A stretch of DNA of 64,000 nt from Halocalculus aciditolerans (GTDB lineage: Archaea > Halobacteriota > Halobacteria > Halobacteriales > Halobacteriaceae), in contig NZ_BMPG01000002.1 of assembly GCF_014647475.1 (NCBI RefSeq), forward strand, positions 620,001 through 684,000, written 5' to 3'. Every line of letters starts with the position of its first letter. Position 1 is the first letter of the stretch. Below the pieces are notes generated by a model. The model saw nothing but the letters and a program-made list of their open reading frames with translations, had not been told where the DNA came from and made no database searches. The translations under genes were made by a program, and so were the position numbers. Below are positions 16,058 to 24,830 of this stretch, in pieces.

Positions 16058-18310
16058 ATGGAGTTCGGGCTGGTCGCGCTCTGGTGGGTGGCGTTCGCGG
16101 GGTTGTTCCTGCTCGGCGCGCCGCTCGCGGCGCGGCTGCTTCCGGCGGCGGTGGACCGCGGGCTGGGCGTGGCGTTGCCGCTCGCGCTCGTCGTCGTCGT
16201 GCTGCCGACGTACTGGGTGGGGTTGTGGGCGTTCGGCCGGCCGGCGGTGTTCGTCGGCGTGGTCGTCCTCGTCGCGCTCGCCGCGCTGGCGGCGCGCGGC
16301 GGCGTCGACCTCCCGCGGCGCGAGCTCGCGGAGACGCTCGCGGTGTTCACGCTCGCCTTCTGCTTCTTGCTCGCGGTCCGCGCGGTCGACCCGGCGGCGG
16401 ACCCGGGTGCGGGCGAGAAGTTCCTCGACTTCGGCATCCTCCAGTCGCTGCTGCGCGCGAACTCCCTGCCGCCACAGGACGTGTGGTTCGCGGGGGAGCG
16501 CGTCGTCTACTACTACGGCGGCCACCTGCTCGCGGCGACGCTCGCCCTCCTGACCGACACGTCGGGGCGGTACGCGTACAATCTCGCGCTCGCGGGCGTG
16601 TACGCGGCGGAGGTGACGGCGGTGTTCGGGCTGGCGCGCGACCTCGCGGCAGAGAGAGAGTATCCGGCCCGGGCGGCGGGCGCGCTCGGCGCGGTGTGGT
16701 TCGGGCTGGCGAGCAACCTCTACACGCCCGTTCGCCTGCTCGCGGGCGTCCTGCCGTCCTCGTGGGTCGCACCAATCGCGGGCTGGCTCGGCGTCCCGCT
16801 CTCGAAGGCGGGGACGACGCCGGCGACCTTTTCGTATTGGCCGGCGTCGCGGGCGATGCAGCGCGGCGACATGACCTACATCACGGAGTTCCCGCTCTTC
16901 TCCTACCGGAACGGCGACCTGCACGCGCACATGCTCGCCGTGCTCGTGACGTTCCTCGTCGCCGCGGTGCTCTACGCGTACTACGAGACGCCGGAGCGCG
17001 AGGTGCGGCGGCGACGCGGCCTCCTGCTCGCGCTCGCGCCCTGCGTCGGGTTCGTGACGATGGTGAACACGTGGAGCCTCCCGGTCTCGCTCGGCCTCGT
17101 GACGCTGACGCTCGCGCTCGCGCCGGCGAGCCCGTGGACGCTCCTCCCCGCGCGACTCGCGACGGTGGAGCCGCGAACGCGTCTGGCGGACGAGGCCGCG
17201 CGACCGCTCGTCGGCGTCGCCGGGGCCGCAGTCGTCGCCGCGCTCGCCCTCCTCGTCGTCGCGCCGTTCGTCGACAACGTCCTCCTCACCGGGGTCGGGA
17301 GCCGGCACGTCTCCTTCTCGCCGGAGCGCAGCCCGCTCGGCGGCTTCCTCCTCGTCCACGGCGCGTTCCTCCTCGTCTTCGCGAGCCACCTCACCGGGAC
17401 GTTCGACCCGGACCGTCGACAGGTCGCTGGCGTCGTTCTCGCCGGCGCGGCGCTCGTCGTCGCGGGGTGGTGGCTGGACCTCGTCGGCCTCTTCCTCGCC
17501 GGGCCGCTCGTCGCCGTCGGCTGGTACGCGCTCAGAGAACGAGGAGTCGGGTTCGAGACGCTCCTCGTCGTCGCGGGCGCGGGCCTCCTCGTCGTCGTCG
17601 AGTTCGCCTACCTCTCCGACGCCGCCGCGCCCGGCCGCCTCAACACCGTCTTCAAGACCTACTTCTCCACGTGGTCGCTGTGGAGCGTCGCCGCCGGCGT
17701 CGCGCTCGCCAGCCTCCTCGCCCGCACGCGCACGTGGCTCCCCGTCGACGCCGACCGCCGGCGGTCCGTCGGCATCGTCCTCGTCACGCTCGTGCTCGCC
17801 GTCGTCCTCGCGCCGTACGCGGGAATGGCGCTCACCCAGCACTTCGACGGCGCGAGCGACCCGACGCTCGACGCCATCGAGTACACGCACCAGACGCACC
17901 CGGCGGAGGCGGACGCCATCGAGTGGGTGAACGACCGAGAGGGCCAGCCGCACATCCTCGAACGCCCCGGGCGGACCGCGTACACGTGGCGGAACCCCGC
18001 GTCGAGTCTCACCGGCGTCCCGTCGGTCGTCGGCTGGGTGCACGAGGCCATCTATCGCGGCGGCGACGCCTACCAGACGCGCGCGAACGACGCCGACATC
18101 GCCTACACGACGAACGACACCCGGACGCGCCACGTCCTCCTCGAGAAGTACGACGTCGAGTACGTCTACGTCGGCCCGCTCGAACGCGAGCGCTACGGCG
18201 ACGTGGAGAACCGCTTCGACGACGACCCCGCGCTCACCGCCGCCTACGAGGACGACGGCGTCACCATCTACGCGTACAACGCGACCGAGAGCGAAACCAC
18301 CGGGAGTTGA
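16058..18310 (+). CDS. DUF2298 (YYY-type) polytopic membrane protein
   Basis: A 750-residue membrane protein with more than a dozen helices. The DUF2298 name-giving YYYGGH motif is present (VVYYYGGHL, near residue 150), with KFLDFGILQSLLRAN before it and EFPLFSYRNGDLHAHM after it. The C-terminal 150 residues are soluble and include ILERPGRTAYTWRNP. Relatives are thought to be GT-C-like glycosyltransferases or surface-polysaccharide enzymes, unproven. The ATG at 16058 gives an immediate first helix; an upstream in-frame GTG would add three residues. Confidence 0.85.
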   Translation: MEFGLVALWWVAFAGLFLLGAPLAARLLPAAVDRGLGVALPLALVVVVLPTYWVGLWAFGRPAVFVGVVVLVALAALAARGGVDLPRRELAETLAVFTLAFCFLLAVRAVDPAADPGAGEKFLDFGILQSLLRANSLPPQDVWFAGERVVYYYGGHLLAATLALLTDTSGRYAYNLALAGVYAAEVTAVFGLARDLAAEREYPARAAGALGAVWFGLASNLYTPVRLLAGVLPSSWVAPIAGWLGVPLSKAGTTPATFSYWPASRAMQRGDMTYITEFPLFSYRNGDLHAHMLAVLVTFLVAAVLYAYYETPEREVRRRRGLLLALAPCVGFVTMVNTWSLPVSLGLVTLTLALAPASPWTLLPARLATVEPRTRLADEAARPLVGVAGAAVVAALALLVVAPFVDNVLLTGVGSRHVSFSPERSPLGGFLLVHGAFLLVFASHLTGTFDPDRRQVAGVVLAGAALVVAGWWLDLVGLFLAGPLVAVGWYALRERGVGFETLLVVAGAGLLVVVEFAYLSDAAAPGRLNTVFKTYFSTWSLWSVAAGVALASLLARTRTWLPVDADRRRSVGIVLVTLVLAVVLAPYAGMALTQHFDGASDPTLDAIEYTHQTHPAEADAIEWVNDREGQPHILERPGRTAYTWRNPASSLTGVPSVVGWVHEAIYRGGDAYQTRANDADIAYTTNDTRTRHVLLEKYDVEYVYVGPLERERYGDVENRFDDDPALTAAYEDDGVTIYAYNATESETTGS

Positions 18311-18362
18311 AGTACGGTGAGAGGTAGACTGGGCGAGAACGAGACCGAGTGACTGCGGGGCG

Positions 18363-18638
18363 TTAGACGCCAGAGTGCGCGCCGCGCGCCTGCTTGACGG
18401 TGACGTCCTCGGCGTCGGCGGTGACGACGTCGAGGAACTGGGGGACGTAGTTCCGGCGGTCGTAGTCTTCGCGTTCGGAGGCGTCGCCGGCGGTACACCA
18501 GAGCTGGACGCGGTCCGGGCCGTGCCACTCGCCGTTTCGGGAGATGCCGAAGAGGACCTGTTCGCCGTCCAGGCCGTCGACCTCCACGACCGCGCCCTTC
18601 CGGATGCCGGGGTCGCCGTGGATGATGAGCCGCTTCAT
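18363..18638 (-). CDS. HAH_0734 family small protein
   Basis: A 91-residue soluble protein starting MKRLIIHGDPGIRKGA, the hallmark of the haloarchaeal HAH_0734 family. It contains a conserved WCTAGDASEREDYDRRNY segment. No enzymatic motif is recognised; function unknown. It is on the opposite strand to the DUF2298 gene (convergent) and 49 bp downstream of a secreted protein gene on the same strand. Confidence 0.82.
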   Translation of the reverse strand: MKRLIIHGDPGIRKGAVVEVDGLDGEQVLFGISRNGEWHGPDRVQLWCTAGDASEREDYDRRNYVPQFLDVVTADAEDVTVKQARGAHSGV

Positions 18639-18687
18639 GCCCGTGGGTTCTCCGGCGCTCCGATTAAACGCTTCGCACTGGCGTTGC

Positions 18688-19389
18688 TCAGAGCCAGTCG
18701 ACGAGGCCGGCGAGCGCGGTGCGGACGCCGGGGAGGAGCGCGCCGCGTTCGGTGAAGGAGACGACGGTGTGGTCGTCGATGTCGCCGGCGTACCGGGCGT
18801 GGCTGTCGCCCTGCCACGTGACGGCGGTGGCGTTCGCGCTGCCGGTGTCGCCGTGCCCGGAGACGGTGTGGTCGGCGGGCGCGTGGACGACCAGGGTGTC
18901 CGCGCCGGGGTAGGGTGCGCCCTCGCCGCCCACCGCGAACGGGGCCGCAGAGGAGGCGTAGAAGGCGTCGAATCGCACGACGCCGAGCCTGGTGTGGCTG
19001 GTGTTCCGCGCGAGGTAGGTGACGCGGAGGCTGTCGTCGACGACGCGGCTCTGGAGGTGTACGGGGTCGTCGACGATGACGCGGTGTCGAGCAGTGTCGA
19101 CGACGGCGCGACGGAGGGTGTCGTTCGCGGCGAGCGCGGCCGCGCCGTCGGTGAGCTGAACGGTCGCGGTCCACCGCGAAGAGCCGTTCGCGTAGACGTG
19201 GACGTGCATCACGCTGGTTCCGCGTTCGACGGTGACGCCGTGGTCGGCGGCGGCGTCGTCGAGCGCGTCGGTGCAGACACCGCACGCGGCCTGCGGCGGT
19301 GCGCGCGCGGTCGCGGAGTCGACGGCGACGACGCCGAGTCCGACGCTCGCGGTGACGACGAGGAGGGCGAGGAGGGCAGCTCGCGTCAT
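18688..19389 (-). CDS. Predicted secreted protein with CGVC motif
   Basis: A 233-residue protein with an N-terminal Sec-type signal (TRAALLALLVVTASVGLGVVA). Just after it comes ACGVCTDALDDAAADHG, a CxxC that could be a redox pair or a metal site. The rest is a beta-rich acidic domain with several N-glycosylation sequons (NGSS, NDT, NTS, NAT). No strong C-terminal anchor is seen. A TTATAGG element (minus strand, about 19407-19413) sits some 20 bp before the ATG. Function unknown. Confidence 0.65.
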   Translation of the reverse strand: MTRAALLALLVVTASVGLGVVAVDSATARAPPQAACGVCTDALDDAAADHGVTVERGTSVMHVHVYANGSSRWTATVQLTDGAAALAANDTLRRAVVDTARHRVIVDDPVHLQSRVVDDSLRVTYLARNTSHTRLGVVRFDAFYASSAAPFAVGGEGAPYPGADTLVVHAPADHTVSGHGDTGSANATAVTWQGDSHARYAGDIDDHTVVSFTERGALLPGVRTALAGLVDWL

Positions 19390-19660
19390 ATCGGCGCATC
19401 GACGCGCGCGAACCTATAACTACGGGTCGCTCACACGAATCGCTCATCCATCCGCAGAGCGGCCGTCGACGCCGGCCGTTGCAGACCGCTCCCCGCGTCG
19501 CGTGCCACGTCCTGGCGACGAGCGCGAAGCGTGGTCGACGCAAAGCGGGTTTCGAACGAGAACGCGAACTCGTAGCCGGGAGTCGGAACCACCGCCGGGC
19601 TCGAACCGTGTCGATTTTAAGGGGGCGACACGAACCGAAGGACAACAGAGCTGATTCGCT

Positions 19661-19945
19661 ATGCAGATGCCACGACGCTTCAATACGTACTGCCCGCACT
19701 GTAACGAGCACAACGAACACGAAGTCGAGAAAGTCCGCACCGGACGCTCGACGGGGATGAAGAAGGTGAACGACCGCCAGTCCGAGCGGAAGTCGTCCAC
19801 CATCGGGAACTCGGGTAAGTTCTCGAAGGTGCCCGGCGGCGACAAGCCGACGAAGAAGACCGACCTCAAGTACCGCTGCAGCGACTGCGGGAAGGCCCAC
19901 CTCCGCGAGGGATGGCGCGCCGGCAAACTGGAGTTCCAGGAGTAA
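19661..19945 (+). CDS. rpl44e: Large-subunit ribosomal protein L44e (eL42)
   Basis: A 94-residue basic-patched zinc protein. The zinc ribbon ligands are CPHC near the N-terminus and CSDC near residue 77. [14 protein letters not shown] and the [22 protein letters not shown] segment are diagnostic. It binds 23S rRNA near the E site. First gene of the operon L44e-S27e-aIF2alpha-Nop10, with two bases separating it from S27e. A TTTTAA element at about 19615 is the likely promoter. Confidence 0.97.
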   Translation: MQMPRRFNTYCPHCNEHNEHEVEKVRTGRSTGMKKVNDRQSERKSSTIGNSGKFSKVPGGDKPTKKTDLKYRCSDCGKAHLREGWRAGKLEFQE

Positions 19946-19947
19946 TC

Positions 19948-20121
19948 ATGTCCGGGAGCTTCTACAAAGTCGAATGTCCGGACTGTGAAAACGAACAGGT
20001 CGTCTTCGGGAAGGCGTCCACCGAGGTCGCGTGCGCCGTCTGCGGGACGACGCTCGCGCGACCCACCGGTGGGAACGCCGACATCGAAGGCGACGTCCTG
20101 GAGACCGTCGAGGCTCGATGA
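19948..20121 (+). CDS. rps27e: Small-subunit ribosomal protein S27e
   Basis: A 57-residue zinc-ribbon ribosomal protein with [17 protein letters not shown] and [16 protein letters not shown]: four Cys in two CxxC pairs, at the usual spacing. It is separated by two bases from the L44e stop, and its stop overlaps the aIF2-alpha ATG (ATGA at 20118-20121). The ATG at 19948 is preferred over an upstream in-frame start because it fits the family length. Confidence 0.96.
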   Translation: MSGSFYKVECPDCENEQVVFGKASTEVACAVCGTTLARPTGGNADIEGDVLETVEAR

Positions 20122-20915
20122 AGTACGAGGGGTGGCCTGAACCCGGCGAGCTCGTCGTCGGGAAGGTCGACGAAATCGAGGATTTCGGCGTGTTCGTCGA
20201 CCTCGAAGAATACGAGGGCAAGCGCGGTCTCGTCCACATCAGCGAGGTCGCGTCCGGCTGGATCAAGAACGTGCGCGACCACGTCCGCGAAGGGCAGACT
20301 GTCGTCGCCAAAGTCCTCGACGTCGACGAGTCCGCCCAGCAGATCGACCTCACGATCAAGGACGTCAACGACCACCAGCGCTCCGATAAGATTCAGGAGT
20401 GGAAGAACGAGCAGAAGGCCGACAAGTGGCTCGCCATCGCGTTCGGCGAGGACATGGCGGACGACCAGTACCGCCACATCGCGAACGAACTCTTAGAGTC
20501 GTTCGGCGGCCTCTACGACGGGTTCGAGGAGGCCGCGATTCACGGCCACGAAGCCCTCGAACCGACCGGGCTCGACGACGACGAAGTGGACGCCATCGTG
20601 GAGACGGCGCGGGAGAACGTCTCCGTTCCCTACGTCACCGTGACCGGCTACGTCCACCTCGAATCACCGAACCCGGACGGCGTCGACGACGTGAAGGAGG
20701 CGTTGCAGGCCGCTGAAGGCGACGACGTCCCCGACGAAGCCGAACTCGACGTGACGTACGTCGGGTCGCCCGAATACCGGATTCGCGTCCGCGCGCCGAA
20801 CTACAAGACGGCGGAGGACGAACTCGAAGCCGCCGCCGCGCGCGCCGTCGACGCCATCGACGCCGCCGGCGGGAGCGGCGAGTTCCACCGCGAGCGCCAG
20901 CTCGACGAGGACTAG
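20118..20915 (+). CDS. eif2a: Translation initiation factor aIF2 alpha subunit
   Basis: A 265-residue protein with an N-terminal S1/OB domain ([34 protein letters not shown]), a central helical domain and a C-terminal alpha-beta domain ([18 protein letters not shown]). With the beta and gamma subunits it delivers initiator Met-tRNA to the small subunit. The OB-fold loop lacks any kinase-target Ser in the eukaryotic context. It overlaps the S27e stop by four bases and directly abuts Nop10. The length is typical. Confidence 0.96.
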   Translation: MKYEGWPEPGELVVGKVDEIEDFGVFVDLEEYEGKRGLVHISEVASGWIKNVRDHVREGQTVVAKVLDVDESAQQIDLTIKDVNDHQRSDKIQEWKNEQKADKWLAIAFGEDMADDQYRHIANELLESFGGLYDGFEEAAIHGHEALEPTGLDDDEVDAIVETARENVSVPYVTVTGYVHLESPNPDGVDDVKEALQAAEGDDVPDEAELDVTYVGSPEYRIRVRAPNYKTAEDELEAAAARAVDAIDAAGGSGEFHRERQLDED

Positions 20916-21101
20916 ATGGTCAGATCCGACATCCGCGTCTGTTCGGCGTGGGAGTCGGCGCACGACCGTCCCGTCTACACGCTCTCTCAACAGTGCCCGG
21001 AGTGCGGAGCTGACGCCGTGAACTCCGCACCCGCGCGATTCGGCCCCGAGGACCCCTATGGCGCGTACCGACGCGCTCTTAAGCGGCGCGCCCGCGACTA
21101 G
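20916..21101 (+). CDS. nop10: H/ACA RNP protein Nop10
   Basis: A 61-residue protein that begins on the base after the aIF2-alpha stop. The family pattern is clear: MVRSDIRVCSAWESAHDRPVY, then QQCPECGADAVNSAPARFGP and a C-terminal DPYGAYRRALKRR helix. The zinc ribbon is reduced (one Cys at 9, CPEC at 27-30). It serves in the H/ACA guide RNP with Cbf5 and L7Ae for pseudouridylation of rRNA. The linkage to translation genes is widespread in archaea. Confidence 0.95.
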   Translation: MVRSDIRVCSAWESAHDRPVYTLSQQCPECGADAVNSAPARFGPEDPYGAYRRALKRRARD

Positions 21102-21106
21102 CCCGC

Positions 21107-21862
21107 ATGGAAGAAATCCTCGTTGAATCCGTCGAAGAGGCGTCACTCGACGACCCCGTGCTCGTCGAAGGCCTCCCCGGCGTCGGGCACGTCGGCAAGC
21201 TCGTCGCCGAACACCTCGTTGAAGAGACCGAGAGCACGCTCGTCCGACGCGTCCACTCCGAGCACTTCCCGCCGCAGGTCGAGGTCGACGACGACGGCGT
21301 CGGCTCGCTCGCCTCTGTCGACTTCTACGCGTGCCCGACCGACGGCCGCGACCTCCTCGTCCTCACCGGCAACCACCAGGCGAGCGACGGCCCCGGCCAC
21401 TACCGCGTCGCCGAGACCTTCCTCGACGTCGCCGACGACTTCGACGTGAGCGACGTGTTCGCGCTCGGCGGCGTCCCCACCGGCGAACTCGTCGACGAGT
21501 ACACCGTCGTCGGCGCGGTCAGCGACGCCGACCTCAAACCCGACCTCGACGACGCCGGCGTCGAATTCCGCGCCGAGGAACCCGCCGGCGGCATCGTCGG
21601 CACCAGCGGCCTCCTCGTCGGCCTCGGCGGCCGCCGCGGGTTCCACGTCGCCTGCCTCATGGGCGAAACCTCCGGCTACCTCGTCGACCCCAAGAGCGCC
21701 GCCGCCGTCCTCGACGTCCTCGAAACCCACCTCGACTTCGAAACCGACCACGACGCCCTCGACGACCGCGCCGACGAGATGGAAGACGTCGTCGAGCAGA
21801 TGCAGCAGATGGAAGGCCAACAGCAAGCGCCGAGCGAAGAAGACCTCCGCTACATCGGCTAG
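21107..21862 (+). CDS. PAC2-family protein (proteasome assembly chaperone-like)
   Basis: A 251-residue protein with the PAC2/COG2047 pattern: VLVEGLPGVGHVGKLVAEHL near the N-terminus, VLTGNHQASDGPGHYRVAE in the middle and GGIVGTSGLLVGLGGRRGF later. Archaeal members always follow Nop10 or aIF2 genes; relation to the eukaryotic assembly chaperone PAC2 is by fold, and a proteasome role in archaea is unproven. The C-terminal tail is Gln/Met-rich and coiled-coil-like. It starts five bases after Nop10. Confidence 0.88.
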   Translation: MEEILVESVEEASLDDPVLVEGLPGVGHVGKLVAEHLVEETESTLVRRVHSEHFPPQVEVDDDGVGSLASVDFYACPTDGRDLLVLTGNHQASDGPGHYRVAETFLDVADDFDVSDVFALGGVPTGELVDEYTVVGAVSDADLKPDLDDAGVEFRAEEPAGGIVGTSGLLVGLGGRRGFHVACLMGETSGYLVDPKSAAAVLDVLETHLDFETDHDALDDRADEMEDVVEQMQQMEGQQQAPSEEDLRYIG

Positions 21863-22196
21863 CAGTAAGAGGCTGATCCGGTTCCGCCGTTTTCTTCGGC
21901 TATCGTGACCGTAACCGCGTAGTACTGGCCGACTTCGTCTCCTCGAAAGCCCCCGTCGGCTCGCGCGCTCTCACTCGCTGTCGTCGGCGCTCCGCGTCGA
22001 CTGCTAGAGGGACGCTGCGCGTCCCTCCTTGCGCGCGTTCGCTTCGCTCACGTGCCTGCCTCGTGAGAATCACGCGACCCGCCGACCATGGCGGGACCTC
22101 CGGTCCCGCTTGCCCTCACTCGGACCGTTGGTCCTCGCGAGGACCCTTTCAGTCCCACCCGAATTGTCTGTGTCACCGGTCGGTTCTCCCGGACGG
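21863..22196. other. Gene-free gap packed with GC-rich hairpins
   Basis: 334 bp with no convincing gene but several perfect stems: GAGGGACG (22007-22014) with CGTCCCTC (22020-22027); GCGGGACC (22091-22098) with GGTCCCGC (22102-22109); GGACC (22122-22126) with GGTCC (22130-22134), the latter also able to pair with GGACC at 22141-22145. It lies between two converging genes, so terminators for both strands or a structured RNA are possible. Codon-like bias is absent. Confidence 0.55.
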
Positions 22197-22883
22197 CTAC
22201 TCGCTAAGGAGGGCGTCGAGGCGGGTTTCGGTGGCGTGGATTTCCTCATCGGTGATGACGTGACCGGTGTCGGGGTAGGTTTCGAGCGTGGTGTCGGCGT
22301 CGAGAGCGTCGAAGGTCTCGCGAGTCGCTTCGAGCTCCTCCCGAGTGACGTGGGGGTCGTCGTCGCCGGCGGCGAGGAACACCGGCGTGCCGTCGAGCGA
22401 CCCCGCGGGATTCTCGTGGTCCGCGAGGAGCGCGCCGGCGAGCGCGAAGACGCCGCCGTAGCGCTGTGGATGCCTGACCGCGTATTCGGCGGCGAGGCAC
22501 GCGCCCTGACTGAACCCCCAGAGGACGACCTTCTCGCGAGGGACGCCGGCGTCGACGGCGGTGGAGACGGCGCGGTCGACGGCCAAAACGGCCGAGACGA
22601 GCCACGGGTCGTCCGCGTTCTCCGCGCCTCGTGGGGGTCTCTCGCCGTCTCCGCTCTCCGTTCGCCCCGTGTACCACGTGTACTTCGCGGCCTGCGGCGC
22701 GAGGAAGGCGACGCCGTGCCGGTAGAACTCCTCGGCGAGCTTCGTGACGCTTTCGGCGCTCTCGCCGCGGCTGTGGAGGAGGACGACCGCGACGTCGGCG
22801 GCGCGGAGCGGCGCGCCCGACGCGACGAGCGGCTGGTCCGCGTGCGGGTCCGCGGGGTCGCCGGGGAGGAATCGCTCGCTCAC
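22197..22883 (-). CDS. Alpha/beta hydrolase, phospholipase/carboxylesterase family (MhqD-like)
   Basis: A 228-residue serine hydrolase. The nucleophile elbow is GFSQGA (Ser125), with Asp176 in AAGDDDPH and His208 in DTGHVI completing the triad. VVLLHSRGESAE forms the oxyanion-hole strand. The family covers small esterases and lysophospholipases. Its ATG overlaps the stop of the ring-cleavage dioxygenase-like gene (ATGA), so both proteins come from one mRNA; the same pair occurs as mhqO-mhqD in Bacillus, where it detoxifies hydroquinones. Substrate inferred from that pairing only. Confidence 0.83.
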   Translation of the reverse strand: MSERFLPGDPADPHADQPLVASGAPLRAADVAVVLLHSRGESAESVTKLAEEFYRHGVAFLAPQAAKYTWYTGRTESGDGERPPRGAENADDPWLVSAVLAVDRAVSTAVDAGVPREKVVLWGFSQGACLAAEYAVRHPQRYGGVFALAGALLADHENPAGSLDGTPVFLAAGDDDPHVTREELEATRETFDALDADTTLETYPDTGHVITDEEIHATETRLDALLSE

Positions 22884-23803
22884 GGATTCAGAGGAGGGAG
22901 TTGGGATTCGACGAGCGCTCGGTCTTCTTCGAGGCGACCGGGAAGGACGACGTCCTCACCGTAGGGCTCGTCCTGATCGCCGACCAACCCCGGCCCTTCG
23001 GTGGCGAGCTCGAACAGAATCCCGCCGGGTTCGCGGACGTAGAGGGCGTGGAAGACGTGGCGGTCTTTGACGCGGGAGACCTCGAGGCCGTCGCGGTCGG
23101 CGAGGAGTTCCCGCCACTCGTGGAGGGCGTCCTCGTCGGGGACGCGGACGGCGACGTGGTGGAGCGTCCCCGTGCCGTCGCGGCCGAAGCCCTCGACGTC
23201 GTCGGTGCGAATATCGACGACGGCGGCGTGGTCGCCGGCGGCGCGGTAGCGGACGCGGTCGTCGTCCTCGGCGACCAGGTCGAAGCCGAGCGTGTCGAGG
23301 ACGCTCGCGGTCGCGTACGGGTTCACGGAGCGGACGGTGACACCGAAGATGCCGCGGATGGCCGTCTCCTCGGGGACGACCTCCGTCCACGGCTCGACGG
23401 GTTGAGTAGTCGGAACGAGTTCGAGGCGCGTGCCGTCCGGGTCCGCGAACGCGAGCGCGGTCTCGTCGCCGAATCGCTCTCGCTCCGCGTAGTCGACGCC
23501 GTGGTCGTCGAGGCGGTCGCGCCAGTCGTCGAGGCTCCCCTCGGGAACGGCGAACGCGAGCGCCTCTGGCTGTGGCGGGCCGACGCGGCCCTCCTCGGCG
23601 TCCCGCGACGGGAACGTCGTGAAGACCGTCCCCGGCTCGCCCGTCGCGTTCCCGTAGAAGAGGTGGTAGGCGAGAATATCGTTCAGGTTCACCGTCTGCC
23701 GGACGAGTCGCAGGCCGAGCACGCCGGTGTAGAAGTCGACGTTCTCCTGCGCGTCCCCCACCGTCCCCGTGACGTGGTGGACGCCGGGCGTATCACTGAG
23801 CAC
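22880..23803 (-). CDS. Ring-cleaving dioxygenase-like VOC protein (MhqO-like)
   Basis: A 307-residue protein with two vicinal-oxygen-chelate modules. The first begins PGVHHVTGTVGDAQENVDFY; the second contains GTLHHVAVRV. The metal ligands expected for a non-heme Fe(II) enzyme are a His of each HH pair and the Glu in ILFELATEGPG. The arrangement fits the MhqO/glyoxalase-like group of quinone/hydroquinone dioxygenases. First gene of a two-gene operon with the MhqD-like hydrolase. No dedicated regulator is adjacent. Confidence 0.83.
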   Translation of the reverse strand: MLSDTPGVHHVTGTVGDAQENVDFYTGVLGLRLVRQTVNLNDILAYHLFYGNATGEPGTVFTTFPSRDAEEGRVGPPQPEALAFAVPEGSLDDWRDRLDDHGVDYAERERFGDETALAFADPDGTRLELVPTTQPVEPWTEVVPEETAIRGIFGVTVRSVNPYATASVLDTLGFDLVAEDDDRVRYRAAGDHAAVVDIRTDDVEGFGRDGTGTLHHVAVRVPDEDALHEWRELLADRDGLEVSRVKDRHVFHALYVREPGGILFELATEGPGLVGDQDEPYGEDVVLPGRLEEDRALVESQLPPLNP

Positions 23804-23938
23804 TACCTCCTGATTGGGTCCCGCGGGCTTTCCGTGTTACCCAGTGAACGCTCCCCGCCGCTTCTCACCGACTGCTCACCAACCTTCTCACGCTAAATCC
23901 GTGACTCCGCAGACAAAGTCTCGCGTGCAACGGACGCG

Positions 23939-24721
23939 CTACGCGAGGTCCGTAACTTCGTACGAGACGCCGGCGTCCCTGAGTGGGTCGGTGACGCGGC
24001 CGACGGCGTCGGCGGTGGCGGCGACAGTAACGGAGAGCCCGCGGCCGGCGGCGTCGGCGGCGACGTCGCCGGCGGCGAAGACGACGCTCGGTTCGACGTC
24101 GCTCTTGCGGAGGGAGACGACGGCTTCGACGCCGGCGGCGACGACGAGGTCGGCGTCCGCGCAGGCGCTGGCGAGGTCGGCGGTGTCGACGGCGTGGCTG
24201 CCGCCGGAGCGGACGGGCGGAATCTGGAAGACCGTCACGGAGCCGGGTTGGAGGTCGATGATGCCTTCGAAGCCGGTGACGCCGACGTCCTCGCCCTCGT
24301 CGGCGTCGGTGGTGGCGACGCCGGTGGCGGCGGCGTCCCCGCCGGGGGTGGCGTGGAGGAGGCCGTCGCGCATGACGAGGGAGACGGTGTCGCCCTGTTC
24401 GATGGCGGCGGTAGCGATAGCGGCGTCCTCGTGGACGTTCCCGAGGACGTCGCCGGTGACGTGGTCCGCGTATCGGCGGACGTCGTTCGCGGTGCGGAGG
24501 AGCCAGTCTACGCCCTCCTTCGTCACGCGGTAGCGCGACCGACCTTCCTTCTCGACGAGGCCGTCCTCGGTGAGCTCGCGGATGTACTCGGAGACGGCCT
24601 GCGTGGTGACGCCGACGGCGTCCGCGATCTCGCCCTGGCTGACGGCGGGCTGGCGGTCGGCGATCTCCGCGAGGATGCGAAAGCGGGTCGCCGTTCGTTT
24701 GTCGGCGAGCGCGTCGACCAT
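23939..24721 (-). CDS. Winged-helix transcriptional regulator with C-terminal sensor-like domain
   Basis: A 260-residue protein. Residues 1-70 form a winged helix (RILAEIADRQPAVSQGEIAD, VTTQAVSEYIRELTEDGLVE, then RYRVTKEG). The remaining 190 residues form an alpha-beta domain unlike common ligand-binding folds that I recognise. It is divergent from the lysine-less threonine synthase homologue across 109 bp. An earlier in-frame start exists, but those residues overlap the divergent gene and are basic, so the ATG at 24721 is taken. It probably controls its neighbour or itself. Confidence 0.75.
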   Translation of the reverse strand: MVDALADKRTATRFRILAEIADRQPAVSQGEIADAVGVTTQAVSEYIRELTEDGLVEKEGRSRYRVTKEGVDWLLRTANDVRRYADHVTGDVLGNVHEDAAIATAAIEQGDTVSLVMRDGLLHATPGGDAAATGVATTDADEGEDVGVTGFEGIIDLQPGSVTVFQIPPVRSGGSHAVDTADLASACADADLVVAAGVEAVVSLRKSDVEPSVVFAAGDVAADAAGRGLSVTVAATADAVGRVTDPLRDAGVSYEVTDLA

Positions 24722-24830
24722 ACACGGTCTCGACGCCGAACCGGCAAAAACCCCGACGGTCCGCGGCACGCGGCGTTCCGTGCCGGAGCGAGACCGACAG
24801 CATTTCCGCGGTTCGGATGCGAGGGCGAGT
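24722..24830. promoter_or_regulatory. Divergent promoter between regulator and threonine synthase homologue
   Basis: 109 bp shared by two divergent genes. No clean TATA box or palindrome longer than eight bases is visible; the most A/T-rich block, CCGGCAAAAACCCC, is at about 24740. The placement suggests that the regulator acts here. Confidence 0.4.

Noticed and set aside
15232-16437. A 401-codon minus-strand frame over the DUF4870 gene
   Set aside because: Low-complexity Ser/Thr/Arg composition and no start or family signal; it is antisense to a recognised gene.
16039-18327. A 762-codon plus-strand frame overlapping the DUF2298 gene
   Set aside because: Its product is almost entirely Arg/Ala/Gly, the signature of an out-of-frame read of GC-rich haloarchaeal DNA; the other frame has membrane helices and family motifs.
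22061-22263. Short frames in the hairpin-rich gap near 22.1 kb
   Set aside because: Composition is unlike haloarchaeal proteins and they run across several perfect stems.
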